Source: Oceanobacillus sp. HTM 045 (GTDB lineage Bacteria > Pseudomonadota > Alphaproteobacteria > Rhodobacterales > Rhodobacteraceae). Taken from it: 64,000 nucleotides of DNA. The notes below the pieces were generated by a model. The model was not told where the DNA came from and searched no databases. It saw nothing but the letters and a program-made list of their open reading frames with translations. Location of the stretch: contig WNWL01000004.1 in the NCBI GenBank assembly GCA_009733745.1, positions 374,001 through 438,000 of the forward strand, written 5' to 3'. The translations under genes were made by a program, and so were the position numbers. Position 1 is the first letter of the stretch; each line of letters starts with the position of its first letter. Shown piece by piece: positions 30,809 through 43,116 of the stretch.

Positions 30809-31300
30809 TCAGCCGGCCTTCGCGGCCTTCTTCAGCGCCTTGATCTCGGCCTGCGCCAGCTTGTCGGCGCGCTCATTGCCCTCGTCGCCCGCATGGCCCT
30901 TGACCCAGCCCCAGCTCACGTCGTGCCGGGCGGTCTCGTCCAGTAGTTCCTGCCATAGATCGGCGTTCTTCACGGGCTTCTTGTCGGCGGTCTTCCAGCC
31001 GTTCCGGCGCCAGCCGTGGATCCACTGGGTGATGCCGTTCCGGAGATAGGTGCTGTCGGTGATGATCCGGATCGAGGATGCGCGCTCCAGGGCCTGGAGC
31101 GCGCGGATGGCGGCGGTCAGCTCCATCCTGTTGTTGGTAGTGTCGGTCTCGGAGCCCGAAAGCTCGCGCTCCTTGACCACGGCGCCGCCCCGCAGCGCCT
31201 GCAGCACCACGCCCCAGCCGCCGGGGCCGGGATTGCCGGAGCAGCCGCCATCTGTATAGGCGACCAGCTCCAGCGCATCGGTCCCGGCTCGGTCGGTCAG
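30809..31300 (-). CDS. rnhA: ribonuclease HI, apparently starting with CTG
   Basis: Degrades RNA in RNA-DNA hybrids. The domain begins [20 protein letters not shown] and has the acidic catalytic set: Asp in YTDGG, Glu in NNRMELTA, Asp in IITDSTYL and the late Asp in NERADKLA. No ATG, GTG or TTG is available between the upstream region and the domain. The best start is CTG at 31300, giving 163 residues. It sits in a CTGA overlap with the stop of the DUF805 gene and has GAGG 7 nt upstream, so coupled translation is likely. A sequencing error at this junction cannot be excluded. Confidence 0.85.
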   Translation of the reverse strand: MTDRAGTDALELVAYTDGGCSGNPGPGGWGVVLQALRGGAVVKERELSGSETDTTNNRMELTAAIRALQALERASSIRIITDSTYLRNGITQWIHGWRRNGWKTADKKPVKNADLWQELLDETARHDVSWGWVKGHAGDEGNERADKLAQAEIKALKKAAKAG

Positions 31301-31728
31301 GCGAACACCTCGGCGTCGACACCGTGCTTCGGATCCTCGCCGAAGTCGTTCGGACCGCGCGTCCCCTCCTGGCAGAACCAGATGATGAAGCCGATCAGGG
31401 CGACCACGAACACGACGAGAAGGAACAGGATGAACCCGTCCGCGTACGGGTAGGCAAACGGCGCGATGCCGATCAGGATGGCCGGCACGATCAGGAGCAG
31501 GCACCACCAGCCCGACCGGTTCATGTCATGCAGCCGGCGGACCGTCACGGCGATGTCGGGCAGGAATGTCGCGAGCGACCAGATCAAGCCGACGGCCTCC
31601 ACCATGCCGGTAACGAACCCCGTGAGGACGGCGAACAGCTTCCACCACCAGAACTCCGATCGCATGGCGCGGCCGCTGAAGGTGGCATACTTAGAAAAGA
31701 CGCTGGATATGGCTTCTCCGAAACCCAT
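31297..31728 (-). CDS. DUF805 family membrane protein
   Basis: 143 residues with the DUF805 layout: an N-terminal soluble segment ([19 protein letters not shown]), then three to four membrane helices with the conserved [12 protein letters not shown] motif at about 63-74. Function is unknown. A C-terminal acidic tail follows ([19 protein letters not shown], ending DAEVFA). ATG at 31728; its stop overlaps the proposed rnhA CTG start by 4 nt. Confidence 0.85.
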   Translation of the reverse strand: MGFGEAISSVFSKYATFSGRAMRSEFWWWKLFAVLTGFVTGMVEAVGLIWSLATFLPDIAVTVRRLHDMNRSGWWCLLLIVPAILIGIAPFAYPYADGFILFLLVVFVVALIGFIIWFCQEGTRGPNDFGEDPKHGVDAEVFA

Positions 31729-31830
31729 TGGAATGAACCCCCGTGTGAAATGCAGTTGCAGTCAATGCCCACATGGTAGGCGAATCGCTGCAACCCGGCA
31801 AAGGCATTCCCCACGGTCGGAATCTCCCCT

Positions 31831-32783
31831 TCAGGCCTGTTCGGCGGTGCGCAGGATGCGCGGCACCTTGAAATGGACCCGCTCCTCCGCCGTCACCACC
31901 TTCTCGATGGAGACGTCGTAGCGGTCGCGGAAGGCGTCGATCACCTCCTGCACCAGCACCTCCGGCGCGCTCGCGCCCGCGGTGACACCCACGGCGGTGA
32001 TGCCCTCTATGGCGCGCCAGTCGATCTCCGCCGCGCGCTGGACGAGTTGGGCATAGCGGCAGCCCGCCTTGGCGCCGACCTCGACCAGCCGCTTGGAATT
32101 CGAGGAGTTCGGCGCCCCCACCACCAGCAGCGCGTCGATGTTCGGAGCCATCGCCTTCACCGCCTCCTGGCGGTTGGTGGTGGCGTAGCAGATATCCTCC
32201 TTGTGCGGGCCGACGATGGCGGGGAACCGCGCGACCAGCGCCGCGACGATGTCCGCCGTGTCGTCCACCGAGAGGGTGGTCTGCGTGATGTAGGCCAGCC
32301 GCTCCGGGTCGCGCGGCGCGAGCTTCGCCACGTCCGGCACGTCCTCCACCAGCAGCACCTCGCCGGGCGGCAGCTGGCCCATCGTCCCCACCGTCTCGGG
32401 GTGGCCGGCATGGCCGATCATCACGATCTGGAGCCCGTTCTCGGCGTGGCGCTCGGCCTCGATATGCACCTTGGAGACCAGCGGGCAGGTGGCGTCCACG
32501 TAGATCATCTCGCGCGCCTCGGCCTCCGCCGGTACCGCCTTCGGCACCCCGTGGGCGGAGAACACCACCGGCCGGTCGGTCGGGCATTCGTCGAGCTCCT
32601 CGACGAACACCGCACCCTTCGCGGCGAGGCCGTCGACGACGTGGCGGTTGTGCACGATCTCGTGGCGCACGTAGACCGGGGCGCCCCATTTCTCGATCGC
32701 CTGCTCGACGATCCTGATCGCGCGCTCGACGCCGGCGCAGAACCCGCGCGGCTCGGCGAGATAGATGGTCAGCGGGGGATGGC

Positions 32784-32787
<4 letters not shown>
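31831..32787 (-). CDS. ispH: 4-hydroxy-3-methylbut-2-enyl diphosphate reductase
   Basis: Final step of the MEP isoprenoid pathway, producing IPP and DMAPP with a [4Fe-4S] cluster. The 318-residue protein has the three cluster cysteines Cys17 (PRGFCAGV), Cys101 (DATCPLV) and Cys200 ([11 protein letters not shown]), and the active-site residues His46, His79 and Glu131 (HPETVG). ATG at 32787 overlaps the stop of the upstream ABC transporter by 4 nt. Confidence 0.96.
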
Positions 32788-34571
<1,784 letters not shown>

Positions 34572-34661
34572 CCGGTCTGCGGACCCCAGTCCTGCGTCAC
34601 GGCTGCCTAGCCGATTGCCGGCACGGATTCCAGCACCGCGGCCCTGCGACGGATGGCGCGC

Positions 34662-35498
34662 TCAGCTTCGCCCCTGGTCGCCGACCGGGATCCCGAGTTC
34701 CTCCTCGGTCGAGTAGCGGCGGATGAAGTCCTCCTCGTCGGCGTTCCACCGCTCCTTCGGCGGGGGCGGCATCTGGAGCTTCTCGAACTGGTCGAGCAGC
34801 CGCGAGCGTGCGCTCGGTATCGCGCGCACGCCCATCGCCGGCAGCACCCAGGCCTCCAGGAAATGGCCGACCAGCCGCATCGCCTCGCGCACGTCGCCCA
34901 TCGACGCGCGGCCCTCGCCCGAGAGGAACGGGGGCAGGGGCAGGAGCCGGTCCGCCCACGGCCCGCCGGCCTGCCGGGATACCGCCCGCCCGCTCCGCGG
35001 CGAGACATAGGCGAGATCGCGCCGCGTGCCGGTCGCCGCGCATTCGCGCAGGTCGAGCCCGAAGCCGAGCGAGGTGAGGAGTTGCAGTTCCCAGAGCGCG
35101 TAGGTCTCCGGCCAGCGCGGCTCGGCTTCCTCCAGTTCGTCCAGCAGGCGGCAGGACATGCCGTAGAGCCGCTGATGCGGCTCCCGCTCCGGCAGGAGCG
35201 TGACCAGCAGGGTCGTGACCGTGTTGAGCGCGGCCAGCCGCACCGGATCGCCGATGATCATCCCGGCGCGGGTGCGCAGCGGCTCCGCCCGGTAGCTGCC
35301 GAGATGCTCCGAGAGACGCGCCTGCCAGTCGAGCATGAGCTGGGTGCCGGGCTGGAGCGTCGCGGCGTGTTTCGCGCTGCTGCCGCCATGCACCAGCCCG
35401 AGATGGCGGCCATGCTCCAGCGTGAAACAGTCGATGATGGCGGCGGACTCGCCGTGGCGCCGTATGCCCAGCAGGATCCCTTCGTCGCGCCATTCCAT
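34662..35498 (-). CDS. recO: DNA repair protein RecO
   Basis: RecO anneals SSB-coated DNA and helps load RecA with RecR. The 278-residue protein has the N-terminal OB fold (WRDEGILLGIRRHGESAAII) and the helical C-terminal region (RLLDELEEAEPRWPETYALWEL). It is longer than typical proteins of about 240 residues because of a polar C-terminal tail after residue 250. The cysteine zinc motif seen in some RecO proteins is not evident. It is the last gene of the rpoZ-to-recO run, 9 nt after DUF1491. Confidence 0.9.
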   Translation of the reverse strand: MEWRDEGILLGIRRHGESAAIIDCFTLEHGRHLGLVHGGSSAKHAATLQPGTQLMLDWQARLSEHLGSYRAEPLRTRAGMIIGDPVRLAALNTVTTLLVTLLPEREPHQRLYGMSCRLLDELEEAEPRWPETYALWELQLLTSLGFGLDLRECAATGTRRDLAYVSPRSGRAVSRQAGGPWADRLLPLPPFLSGEGRASMGDVREAMRLVGHFLEAWVLPAMGVRAIPSARSRLLDQFEKLQMPPPPKERWNADEEDFIRRYSTEEELGIPVGDQGRS

Positions 35499-35507
35499 CG
35501 GGCTGGC

Positions 35508-35840
35508 TCACTCCTCCAGGCCGGGCGCATCCAGCAGGTGCCGCCCGCGCGGGTCTTCTACCTCCACGACCCAGAGATCCGGGTCGATCCTCCGCCGCCG
35601 ACGGATCGCGTCGTCGACCTCTTCCTCGGGCGCATCCTCGGAGAGCGCGTGCCAGAGCGCCTTCCCGTCAGGTCCCGTCGCCCGTGTATAGAAAGATGCT
35701 TTACCATTCATTGTCGCGAGTTTCACCGCGATCGCGCCCGCGGTCTCGTCGCCGCGCATCACGATATGGGCGTAGATCCCCTCCTGCGAGAGCCGCGCGA
35801 GATAGGCCGAGACCCAGATCCCGGTCGCGAGCCGCGCCAT
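35508..35840 (-). CDS. DUF1491 family protein
   Basis: 110 residues with DUF1491 landmarks: an N-terminal IWVSAYLARLSQEGI, AIAVKLATMNGKASFYTRAT and a basic-acidic RRRRRIDPDLWVVEVEDPRGRHLL. Function is unknown, but the gene is regularly found between era and recO in Rhodobacterales, so a role near translation or repair is possible. ATG at 35840 overlaps the era stop (TGATG). Confidence 0.85.
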   Translation of the reverse strand: MARLATGIWVSAYLARLSQEGIYAHIVMRGDETAGAIAVKLATMNGKASFYTRATGPDGKALWHALSEDAPEEEVDDAIRRRRRIDPDLWVVEVEDPRGRHLLDAPGLEE

Positions 35841-36757
35841 CAGGACGAGCCGTCGGAGAAGTCCAGCCCCATCTCGCGGTAACGTTCCGGCTCTTCCAGC
35901 CAGCCGGGGCGGGCCTTCACGGTGATGAAGAGATGCACCGGGCGCTCCAGCAGCTTCGCGATATCGGCGCGGGCCTCCGCGCCGACGGCCTTGACCGTCT
36001 CGCCGCGCTTGCCGAGCACGATCCCCTTGTGCCCCTCGCGGGCGACGTAGACGATCTGGTCGATCCGGGCCGAGCCGTCCTTGCGCTCCTCCCAGTTCTC
36101 GGTCTCGACCGTGAGCTGGTAGGGCAATTCCTGGTGCAGCCGCAGGGTCAGCTTCTCGCGGGTGATCTCGGCGGCCAGCATCCGCATCGGCATGTCGGCG
36201 ATCTGGTCCTCGGGGTAGTGCCACGGCCCCTCGGGCATCATCTCCGCCAGCGCGGCCTTCAGGTCGGCGACGCCCGCGCCGGTCTCGGCCGAGATCATGT
36301 AGGTGCCGGCGAATTCGCGCCGCTCGTTCAGCTCGGCCGCCAGCGGCAGCAGCTTCTCGTGCTTCACCCGGTCGATCTTGTTGATCGCGAGCAGGAGCGG
36401 CCCGCGCGGCGGCGCCTCTTCCAGCCGCGAGAGGATCGCCTCGACCCCCTCGGTGATGCCGCGATGCGCCTCGATCATCAGCACCGTCGCGTCGGCGTCC
36501 TCCGCCCCCGCCCAGGCGGCGGCGACCATCGCCCGGTCGAGCCGCCGGCGCGGTCGGAACAGGCCGGGCGTGTCCACGAAGACGATCTGCGCCGCGCCCT
36601 CCAGCGCCACGCCGCGGATGCGCGCGCGCGTCGTCTGCACCTTGTGGGTGACGATCGAGACCTTGGAGCCGACCATCGCGTTCAGCAGCGTGGACTTGCC
36701 CGCGTTCGGCTCGCCGATCAGGGCGACGAAACCACAGCGTGTCGATGCCTCGCTCAT
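35840..36757 (-). CDS. era: GTPase Era, 30S ribosome assembly factor
   Basis: 305 residues. The GTPase domain has G1 [13 protein letters not shown]3 DTPGLF, G4 NKIDRV and G5 ISAETGAG. The C-terminal KH domain contains [11 protein letters not shown] (the GxxG loop) for binding the 16S rRNA 3' end. ATG at 36757 overlaps the stop of rnc by 4 nt, the conserved rnc-era coupling. Confidence 0.96.
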   Translation of the reverse strand: MSEASTRCGFVALIGEPNAGKSTLLNAMVGSKVSIVTHKVQTTRARIRGVALEGAAQIVFVDTPGLFRPRRRLDRAMVAAAWAGAEDADATVLMIEAHRGITEGVEAILSRLEEAPPRGPLLLAINKIDRVKHEKLLPLAAELNERREFAGTYMISAETGAGVADLKAALAEMMPEGPWHYPEDQIADMPMRMLAAEITREKLTLRLHQELPYQLTVETENWEERKDGSARIDQIVYVAREGHKGIVLGKRGETVKAVGAEARADIAKLLERPVHLFITVKARPGWLEEPERYREMGLDFSDGSS

Positions 36758-37437
36758 GCGTCCGCTCCCAGTGCACCCAGCAGCCTTGCCGCCGCTTCCT
36801 GCTCGGCCGCGCGCTTGGAGGCGGCCTCGGCCTGCGCGGTCTCGCCGCTGGCGATGCGCGCCTCGATGGTGAAGACCGGCTTGTGGTCCGGCCCGCGCCG
36901 GTCCACCAGCACGTAGTCGGGCGGGGCCATGCCGCGGGCCTGCACCCACTCCTGCAGCCGGGTCTTGGCGTCCATCGGCGCGGCTTCCTGCCGGGCGATC
37001 CGCCCCTGCCAGTGCCGCAGCACGAAGGCGCGCGCCGCCGGCCATCCGCCGTCCATGTAGAGCGCCGCGATCACCGCTTCCATCGCGTCCGCCAGGATCG
37101 CCGCCTTGCGCCGCCCGCCGCCGAGGCTCTCGGACCGGCCGAGATGCAGGTGCGCACCGATCCCGATCTCCGCCGCCACCTCCGCCAGCGTCTCGCGGCG
37201 CACCAGCGCGTTGAAGCGCGGCGCGATGGTGCCCTCGGGCTCGTCCGGGAAGGCTTCGAGCAGCGCCTCCGCCACGATCACCCCGAGCACCCGGTCGCCG
37301 AGAAACTCCATGCGCTGGTTGTCGGGCCGCCCCGGTGACGAGGCGGACGGATGGGTGAGCGCCTGCGCAAGCAGGTCCGGTTTTCGGAAGACGTGCCCGA
37401 GGTCCTTCTGCAGCGCCGAGACGTCGTGACGCGCCAT
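36754..37437 (-). CDS. rnc: ribonuclease III
   Basis: 227 residues. The endonuclease domain carries the signature [13 protein letters not shown] at about 40-52, with catalytic acidic residues there and in [10 protein letters not shown], and a C-terminal double-stranded RNA-binding domain ([11 protein letters not shown], ending [11 protein letters not shown]). It processes rRNA precursors and dsRNA. ATG at 37437 follows lepB by 13 nt; the order lepB-rnc-era is widely conserved. Confidence 0.96.
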   Translation of the reverse strand: MARHDVSALQKDLGHVFRKPDLLAQALTHPSASSPGRPDNQRMEFLGDRVLGVIVAEALLEAFPDEPEGTIAPRFNALVRRETLAEVAAEIGIGAHLHLGRSESLGGGRRKAAILADAMEAVIAALYMDGGWPAARAFVLRHWQGRIARQEAAPMDAKTRLQEWVQARGMAPPDYVLVDRRGPDHKPVFTIEARIASGETAQAEAASKRAAEQEAAARLLGALGADA

Positions 37438-37450
37438 TCTGACCCGCTAC

Positions 37451-38317
37451 CTACTCGATGGCCTTGAAGAACCGGTCGCCGCGCCACTCCCAGATCTCCC
37501 AGAACGCCCCCTCCGAGGAGAGCAGGATCAGGTCGGCCCGGCCGATCAGGTTCTCGAACGGCACCACGCCCACCTGGTCCCGGCGGCTGTCGACGGAGTT
37601 GTCACGGTTGTCGCCCATGAAGAAGAAGTGCCCTTCCGGCACGACATAAACATCGGTCATGTCGGGGAAGGTGGTGTTGCCGTTGGAGTTCAGCAGGATG
37701 TGCTTCAGCCCCTCGGGCAGGGTCTCCTCCCACATCTCGGAGATGCAGACCCGCTGGCCCTCGACCACGCCCGGCTTGCCGCAGAACGCGCCGGCATCGG
37801 CGGCCGGCTCGACGAACTCGCCGACGAGCTCCATCCCGACCGGCTGGTCGTTGATGTGCAGCACCCCGTTCAGCACCTGGATCCGGTCGCCGGGCAGGCC
37901 GACGAGGCGCTTGACGTAGTCGACGCAGTCATCCGGCTCCGCCGCCTTGCTCGACGAGGTCAGCAGGCGCACCAGGTCGCCCAGCATGTCGAACACGCCG
38001 CGGGTGCACTGGTCCTGCTTCGGGTGCTTGAACACGATCACGTCGCCACGCTCGGGCATCCGCCCGAGGATGCGCCCGTCGAACAGGTCGGGCGAGAAGG
38101 GCAGCGAGTAGCGCGAGTAGCCGTAGGAGTATTTCGTCACGAAGATGTAGTCGCCCTCGAGCAGGGTCGGCTTCATCGAACCGGACGGAATCGAGAACGG
38201 CTGGAACAGGATGGTCCGGAACGCGCCGGCGATCACGAGGGCCCAGAAGACGGTCTTGATCAGGTCCCAGGTGCCGTCCCTGCGGCGGGACGTCCCCCGC
38301 GTTGCTTTTCGGGCCAT
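37451..38317 (-). CDS. lepB: signal peptidase I
   Basis: 288 residues. One N-terminal membrane helix (LIKTVFWALVIAGAFRTILF) is followed by the serine-lysine protease domain: catalytic Ser47 in IPSGSMKPTL, general base Lys136 in DYVKRLVGLPGD, and the box GDNRDNSVDSR. It cleaves Sec and Tat signal peptides at the outer face of the inner membrane. The ATG at 38317 (MARKATRG) is preferred over an in-frame GTG five codons upstream. Confidence 0.95.
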   Translation of the reverse strand: MARKATRGTSRRRDGTWDLIKTVFWALVIAGAFRTILFQPFSIPSGSMKPTLLEGDYIFVTKYSYGYSRYSLPFSPDLFDGRILGRMPERGDVIVFKHPKQDQCTRGVFDMLGDLVRLLTSSSKAAEPDDCVDYVKRLVGLPGDRIQVLNGVLHINDQPVGMELVGEFVEPAADAGAFCGKPGVVEGQRVCISEMWEETLPEGLKHILLNSNGNTTFPDMTDVYVVPEGHFFFMGDNRDNSVDSRRDQVGVVPFENLIGRADLILLSSEGAFWEIWEWRGDRFFKAIE

Positions 38318-38422
38318 CAAAATTTCTCGCACTCGGTAAGAGGTCGCGGGGTTGTGGCGTCAACGCCACTTGAAGTCAAGCGGAGGCGCCGCCTGCGGCG
38401 ATCCGCACCTGTCGCGCACCCG

Positions 38423-38818
38423 TCAGGGCCGCGCCTCGATGACCACGAATGCCTGCGCATAGGGATAGTCGTCGGTGATCGTGACATGGATATGGGCGTT
38501 GTGGCCGTCCGGCACCAGCCCCGCGAGCCGTTCCGCCGCGCCGCCGGTCAGCTGCATGGTCGGCTGGCCCGAGGGCAGGTTGACCACCCCCATCTCGCGC
38601 CAGGCGACGCCCATCCTGAGCCCGGTGCCGAGCGCCTTGGAACAGGCCTCCTTCGCCGCCCATCTCTTGGCGTAGGAGGCCGCGCGCTCGCGCCGGCGCT
38701 CCGACTTCGCCTGCTCGATCTCGGTGAAGCAGCGCTGCACGAACTTGTCGCCCCAGCGCGACAGCGTCTTCTCGATCCGGCGTATGTCCGCGAGGTCGGT
38801 GCCGATGCCGATGATCAT
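38423..38818 (-). CDS. acpS: holo-[acyl-carrier-protein] synthase
   Basis: 131 residues. AcpS moves phosphopantetheine from CoA to ACP. The N-terminal [17 protein letters not shown] carries the magnesium-binding Asp, and [15 protein letters not shown] carries the second conserved acidic residue (W-x-x-K-E-A). ATG at 38818 overlaps the stop of the upstream LysE-family gene by 4 nt. lepB follows after a 105-nt gap. Confidence 0.95.
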   Translation of the reverse strand: MIIGIGTDLADIRRIEKTLSRWGDKFVQRCFTEIEQAKSERRRERAASYAKRWAAKEACSKALGTGLRMGVAWREMGVVNLPSGQPTMQLTGGAAERLAGLVPDGHNAHIHVTITDDYPYAQAFVVIEARP

Positions 38819-39417
38819 GGCCGCCACGCGATCAGGCCGATCCCGGCGGCACCGAAGACGGCGGCGAAGGCGCCCTCGATCCACCGCCGCGAGCGGCGGT
38901 AGGCGCGGATCAGCGGCGCGGTCGAGAATGCAAGCGCGTAGCCGAGGTTGATCACCACGGCGAGCAGCGCGCAGACCGCGAGGAAGAGCGGGATGGCATC
39001 CGCACCCGATCCGGCGGGCAGGCCGATCGCGACCACGGCGGCCCAGCCGAACACCGCCTTCGGGTTGGTCAGGTGCAGCGCCAGCCCGGCGAGGAAGAAC
39101 CCGCCGCGCGGCACCGGGGCAGGGGCGCCATCCTTCCGCATCGCCGATTTCGCGGCCTTGTACGCGAGCCAGACGAGATAGAGCCCGCCCGCGATCTTGA
39201 GCGCCGCCAGCGCCCAGCCGACCGTCTCCAGCAGCAGCCCGATCCCGAAGGCTGAGCAGAGTCCCCAGAACACCGACCCCGTGATCACGCCGGAGGCGAA
39301 GCGCAGCCCCGCGCCGCGCCCGTGTTCCAGCGAGGTGCCCATGATCGCGAAGACCGACGGGCCGGGGCTGGCCGCGTTGACGACGAAGGCGAGCCAGCCG
39401 AGCAGGAGGGGTGTCAC
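38815..39417 (-). CDS. LysE family translocator
   Basis: 200 residues with about six membrane helices. The N-terminal [24 protein letters not shown] carries the LysE/RhtB signature (ASPGPS), and [18 protein letters not shown] is the second family landmark. It is an amino acid or metabolite exporter whose substrate cannot be predicted. The start is GTG at 39417, in a GTGA overlap with the pdxJ stop, and its end overlaps acpS, so it is inserted in a tightly coupled chain. Confidence 0.87.
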   Translation of the reverse strand: MTPLLLGWLAFVVNAASPGPSVFAIMGTSLEHGRGAGLRFASGVITGSVFWGLCSAFGIGLLLETVGWALAALKIAGGLYLVWLAYKAAKSAMRKDGAPAPVPRGGFFLAGLALHLTNPKAVFGWAAVVAIGLPAGSGADAIPLFLAVCALLAVVINLGYALAFSTAPLIRAYRRSRRWIEGAFAAVFGAAGIGLIAWRP

Positions 39418-40190
39418 GCCACACCCTCCATGCCCCGGGCGCGGTCCATCAGGTCGCGCATCCGCCTGATGGCGCTGTCGAGGCCGGAGAAGATCGCCTC
39501 GCCGACGAGGAAATGGCCGATGTTGAGTTCGCGCACCTCCGGGAAGGCGGCGACCGGGCTCACGGTCTCGTAGGTCAGCCCGTGCCCGGCATGGACCTCC
39601 AGCCCCAGCGAATGGGCGAAGCTCGCCATCTCGCGCAGCTTCGCCAGTTCCGCGTCGCGCGCCGCCTCGTCGCCCTCCGCATGGGCCTCGCAATAGGCGC
39701 CGGTGTGCAGCTCGATCACCGGCGCGCCGATCCGCGCGGCGGCCTCGATCTGGCGCTGGTCGGCGGCGATGAAGATCGAGACCCGGCAGCCCGCCTCGGC
39801 CAGCGGCACCAGGAAGTCGCGCAGCCGGTTCTCGTCGTTGGCGACCTCCAGCCCGCCCTCGGTGGTCCGCTCCTCGCGCCGCTCGGGCACGATGCACACG
39901 GCATGGGGCGTGTGGCGGAGCGCGATCTTCTGCATCTCGGCGGTCGCCGCCATCTCGAAGTTCAGCGGCACCGAGATGGCCGCCATGATCGCCTCGATAT
40001 CCGCGTCGCGGATGTGGCGCCGGTCCTCGCGCAGATGTGCCGTGATCCCGTCCGCGCCCGCCTTCTCGGCCAGCACGGCGGCGCGCACCGGGTCGGGGAA
40101 GGCCCCGCCGCGCGCGTTCCGGATGGTCGCGACATGGTCGATGTTGACGCCGAGGCGCAGCCTGCCCCCGGTCTCCGCGCTCGCGCTCAT
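39414..40190 (-). CDS. pdxJ: pyridoxine 5'-phosphate synthase
   Basis: 258 residues. PdxJ condenses 1-deoxyxylulose-5-phosphate with aminoacetone-phosphate to give pyridoxine phosphate. Landmarks of the TIM barrel are [19 protein letters not shown] (shown [15 protein letters not shown]), [27 protein letters not shown] and [11 protein letters not shown]. Pairing with acpS downstream is the usual bacterial arrangement, here with a LysE gene in between. Confidence 0.96.
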   Translation of the reverse strand: MSASAETGGRLRLGVNIDHVATIRNARGGAFPDPVRAAVLAEKAGADGITAHLREDRRHIRDADIEAIMAAISVPLNFEMAATAEMQKIALRHTPHAVCIVPERREERTTEGGLEVANDENRLRDFLVPLAEAGCRVSIFIAADQRQIEAAARIGAPVIELHTGAYCEAHAEGDEAARDAELAKLREMASFAHSLGLEVHAGHGLTYETVSPVAAFPEVRELNIGHFLVGEAIFSGLDSAIRRMRDLMDRARGMEGVA

Positions 40191-40224
40191 GGTATCCCGT
40201 CCTCCTCCCGCCGCCGCGGGCCTT

Positions 40225-40815
40225 TCATTCCCCCGCGCTGGCGGGATTGTGCGCCGTCTTCAGCCGGGCGGCGTGCAGTTCCGCCGCCTTGGCGGCCAGT
40301 TTCTTGCGCCGGCGGTTCTGGTAGGCACCGACCAGCGGGCGCAGCACCCAGTAGCAGATCGCCGCGCAGATCAGTCCCGGTATGATACCGCCGACTAGGT
40401 AGGGCACGAAGATATCCGCGAAGTTGTCCCAGAGCCAGCCGATCGACATCTCCTTGTCGCCCGCGTCCGGCGTGTCCTCGGTGCCGAGGATCCAGTTGCC
40501 CATGCCGAGTGCTGCGGCGGCGATGAAGGGGAAGGTGAACGGGTTCCCGACCACGGTGCCGAACAGCGCCGAGAGGATGTTGGCGCGCACGATCCAGGCG
40601 ATCAGCGCGGCGCCCAGGAAATGCAGCGTGAAGAACGGCGAGAAGGAGATGAACGCACCGCAGGCGAAGCCCAGCGCGATCCGGTGGGGCGTGTCCGGCA
40701 GGCGCTTCATGCGCTTGCCGATATAGTCGAATCCGCGCCGCCAGCCCTTTCGCGGCGCGATGGCTTCCCTGACCCTGTTCCAGAAGGGGGGCTTCGTCCG
40801 GCGCTTCATGATCAT
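40225..40815 (-). CDS. DUF2062 family membrane protein
   Basis: 196 residues. A basic N-terminus (about 45 residues) is followed by membrane segments and the DUF2062 landmarks [37 protein letters not shown] and a basic C-terminal tail. Function is unknown. It lies between rel and pdxJ with short gaps on both sides. ATG at 40815; an ATG two codons later is also possible. Confidence 0.85.
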   Translation of the reverse strand: MIMKRRTKPPFWNRVREAIAPRKGWRRGFDYIGKRMKRLPDTPHRIALGFACGAFISFSPFFTLHFLGAALIAWIVRANILSALFGTVVGNPFTFPFIAAAALGMGNWILGTEDTPDAGDKEMSIGWLWDNFADIFVPYLVGGIIPGLICAAICYWVLRPLVGAYQNRRRKKLAAKAAELHAARLKTAHNPASAGE

Positions 40816-40860
40816 GGCGCTAACCTAGTGTCGCGGGCCGCGCCCGTCACTGCGCCAAAT

Positions 40861-43056
40861 TCACCCCGTTGCGGCTGCCTGCCGGCGCGGTGCGGCGGCT
40901 TCGTCTCCGGGTTGCGAGGCTGAAATGTAATCGCGCTCGATCGGTGCTTCTGCATGGCGTCTGGCCGAACTGACATAACTCTGGGCCTCGAGGGCGGTGA
41001 CTATACCGGCGAGATGTTTCAGATCCCTGACTTCAAGGTCCATGATCATCTCGAAGAAATCAGGCCGTCGTTTGACGATGGCCAGGTTGTCGATATTGGC
41101 TAGCTGCTCGCCGATCAAGGTGCAGACCGCGCCCATCGCGCCAGGCTCGTTGGCGAGCACGATCTGGACCCGCACGAGGTGGCTCGCGGTCTTGTCCGCC
41201 TCCGGGTCCCAGCGCAGGTCGATCCAGCGGTCGAGGTCCGACTCGTGGCGCTGCAGCTCGGGGCAGGAGATGGCGTGGATCTTCACCCCGCCCTCGCCCG
41301 CGACACCGACGATCCGGTCGCCCGGGACCGGCCAGCAGGTGGTGCAGAAATCGTAGGTCTGGCCGCGCTTCAGCCCGGTGACCGGCAGGGCCGGCGCGGC
41401 CGGTTCCGGCTCGGTCTGCGGCGCGCCCGGGTCGGGGTAGATCGCCGCCACCACCTGCCGCCCGGTCAGCTCGCCCGCGCCCAGCGAGGCCAGCAGCTTC
41501 TCGACCGAGCCGCGCCCGAGCTTCTTCGCCGCCGCTTCCAGCGCCTTGCGGGTGGCCTCGCGCCCGGCGCGGGCGAAGGCCTGGTTGGCGATGTCGCGTC
41601 CGAGCGCCACCCGCTCCTCGCGCATCCGCTCGCGCAGCGCGCGCCGGATCGCGGACTTGGCGCGCCCGGTCTTGGCCAGCTCCTCCCAGACCGGGGCAGG
41701 GGTCTGGCCCTCGGCGGTGATGATGTCGACCTGCTGGCCGTTGCGCAGCCGGGTCCAGAGCGGCACCCGCCGCCCGTCCACCTTGGCGCCGGCGCAGTGG
41801 TCGCCCACCCGCGTGTGGATCGCGTAGGCGAAGTCGATCGGCGTCGCGCCGCGGGGCAGGCCGATCACCTCGCCCTTGGGCGTGAAGCAGAACACCTGGT
41901 CGACGAACATGTCGAGCTTGACGTGCTCCAGGAACTCGCCCGGCTCGTCGCCCTTCTCCATCCGGTCGACGAGGTTGCGAAGCCAGCGGAACGGGTCGAC
42001 CGCGAACGGGTTCTCGACCCGCTCGCCGTCGCGGTAGGACCAGTGCGCGGCGACACCGGTCTCGGCCACCTCGTGCATCTCGGCGGTGCGGATCTGCATC
42101 TCCACCCGCATCGCGCCCTTGCCGTAGACGGTGGTGTGGAGCGAGCGGTAGCCGTTCGCCTTCGGGCCGGAGATGTAGTCCTTGAACCGGCCCGGCACGA
42201 TCCGCCAGCGCCGGTGCACCGCGCCCAGCGCGCGGTAGCACTCGTCCTCGTCGGCGACGAAGATGCGGAAGCCGTAGATGTCGGAAAGCTGGGAGAAGCT
42301 GATCTGCTTCTCTTCCATCTTGCGCCAGATCGAGTAGGGCCGCTTCTCGCGCCCGTGCACCAGCGCGTTGATGCCGGCGTCGGTCAGCACCTCGGCGATC
42401 TCCTGCTCGATCTCGGGGATCAGGTCGCCGGTCTCCTTCCGGAGCTTGACGAACCGGCGCAGGATCGAGGTGCGCGCCTCCGGGTGGACATGCTCGAAGG
42501 CGAGGTCTTCCAGTTCCTCGCGCATCTTCTGCATGCCCATGCGCCCGGCGAGCGGGGCGTAGATCTCCATCGTCTCGCGGGCGATGCGCTGGCGCTTCTC
42601 CGGCTTGAGATGGTGCAGCGTGCGCATGTTGTGCAGCCGGTCGGCCAGCTTGACCAGCAGCACGCGCACGTCGCGCGCCATGGCGATCAGCAGCTTGCGG
42701 AGATTGGCCGCCTGGGCGTTCTCGTGGCTGGACAGTTCCAGCTTGGAAAGCTTGGTGACGCCGTCCACCAGCTCGGTGATCTCGGCGCCGAACAGCTCCT
42801 CCAGCTCGGCATGGGTCGCCTCGGTGTCCTCCAGCGTGTCATGCAGGAGGGCGGTGACGATGGTGGCGTCGTCGAGGCGCAGGTCGGTGAGGATCGCGGC
42901 GACTTCCAGCGGGTGGCCGAAATAGGGCTCGCCGCTCGCCCGCACCTGGTGGGCGTGCGCCTTCATCCCGTAGACATAGGCGCGGTTGAGCAGCGCCTCG
43001 TCCGTGTTCGGGTTGTAGTCCCGGACCTTTTCGACCAGCTCGAATTGCCGGATCAC
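40861..43056 (-). CDS. rel: bifunctional (p)ppGpp synthetase/hydrolase Rel
   Basis: 731 residues with the full RSH layout: HD hydrolase domain (about 45-150, with ALLHDTLEDT), synthetase domain (about 235-345, with RIFVADEDECYRALG and NGYRSLHTTVYG), TGS domain (about 395-455, FCFTPKGEVIGLPRGATPIDFA region), and a C-terminal ACT domain (IVLANEPGAMGAVCTLIGEQ). A zinc-finger-like TYDFCTTCWPVPGD stretch precedes the ACT domain. It controls the stringent response. The start is GTG at 43056, 60 nt after rpoZ. Confidence 0.96.
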   Translation of the reverse strand: MIRQFELVEKVRDYNPNTDEALLNRAYVYGMKAHAHQVRASGEPYFGHPLEVAAILTDLRLDDATIVTALLHDTLEDTEATHAELEELFGAEITELVDGVTKLSKLELSSHENAQAANLRKLLIAMARDVRVLLVKLADRLHNMRTLHHLKPEKRQRIARETMEIYAPLAGRMGMQKMREELEDLAFEHVHPEARTSILRRFVKLRKETGDLIPEIEQEIAEVLTDAGINALVHGREKRPYSIWRKMEEKQISFSQLSDIYGFRIFVADEDECYRALGAVHRRWRIVPGRFKDYISGPKANGYRSLHTTVYGKGAMRVEMQIRTAEMHEVAETGVAAHWSYRDGERVENPFAVDPFRWLRNLVDRMEKGDEPGEFLEHVKLDMFVDQVFCFTPKGEVIGLPRGATPIDFAYAIHTRVGDHCAGAKVDGRRVPLWTRLRNGQQVDIITAEGQTPAPVWEELAKTGRAKSAIRRALRERMREERVALGRDIANQAFARAGREATRKALEAAAKKLGRGSVEKLLASLGAGELTGRQVVAAIYPDPGAPQTEPEPAAPALPVTGLKRGQTYDFCTTCWPVPGDRIVGVAGEGGVKIHAISCPELQRHESDLDRWIDLRWDPEADKTASHLVRVQIVLANEPGAMGAVCTLIGEQLANIDNLAIVKRRPDFFEMIMDLEVRDLKHLAGIVTALEAQSYVSSARRHAEAPIERDYISASQPGDEAAAPRRQAAATG

Positions 43057-43116
43057 GCCGGTCGCCTCCCGCTGGGGGCCGGTCGCCGGGTGTCGGGCCG
43101 CGGCGCGCCGTCCCGG

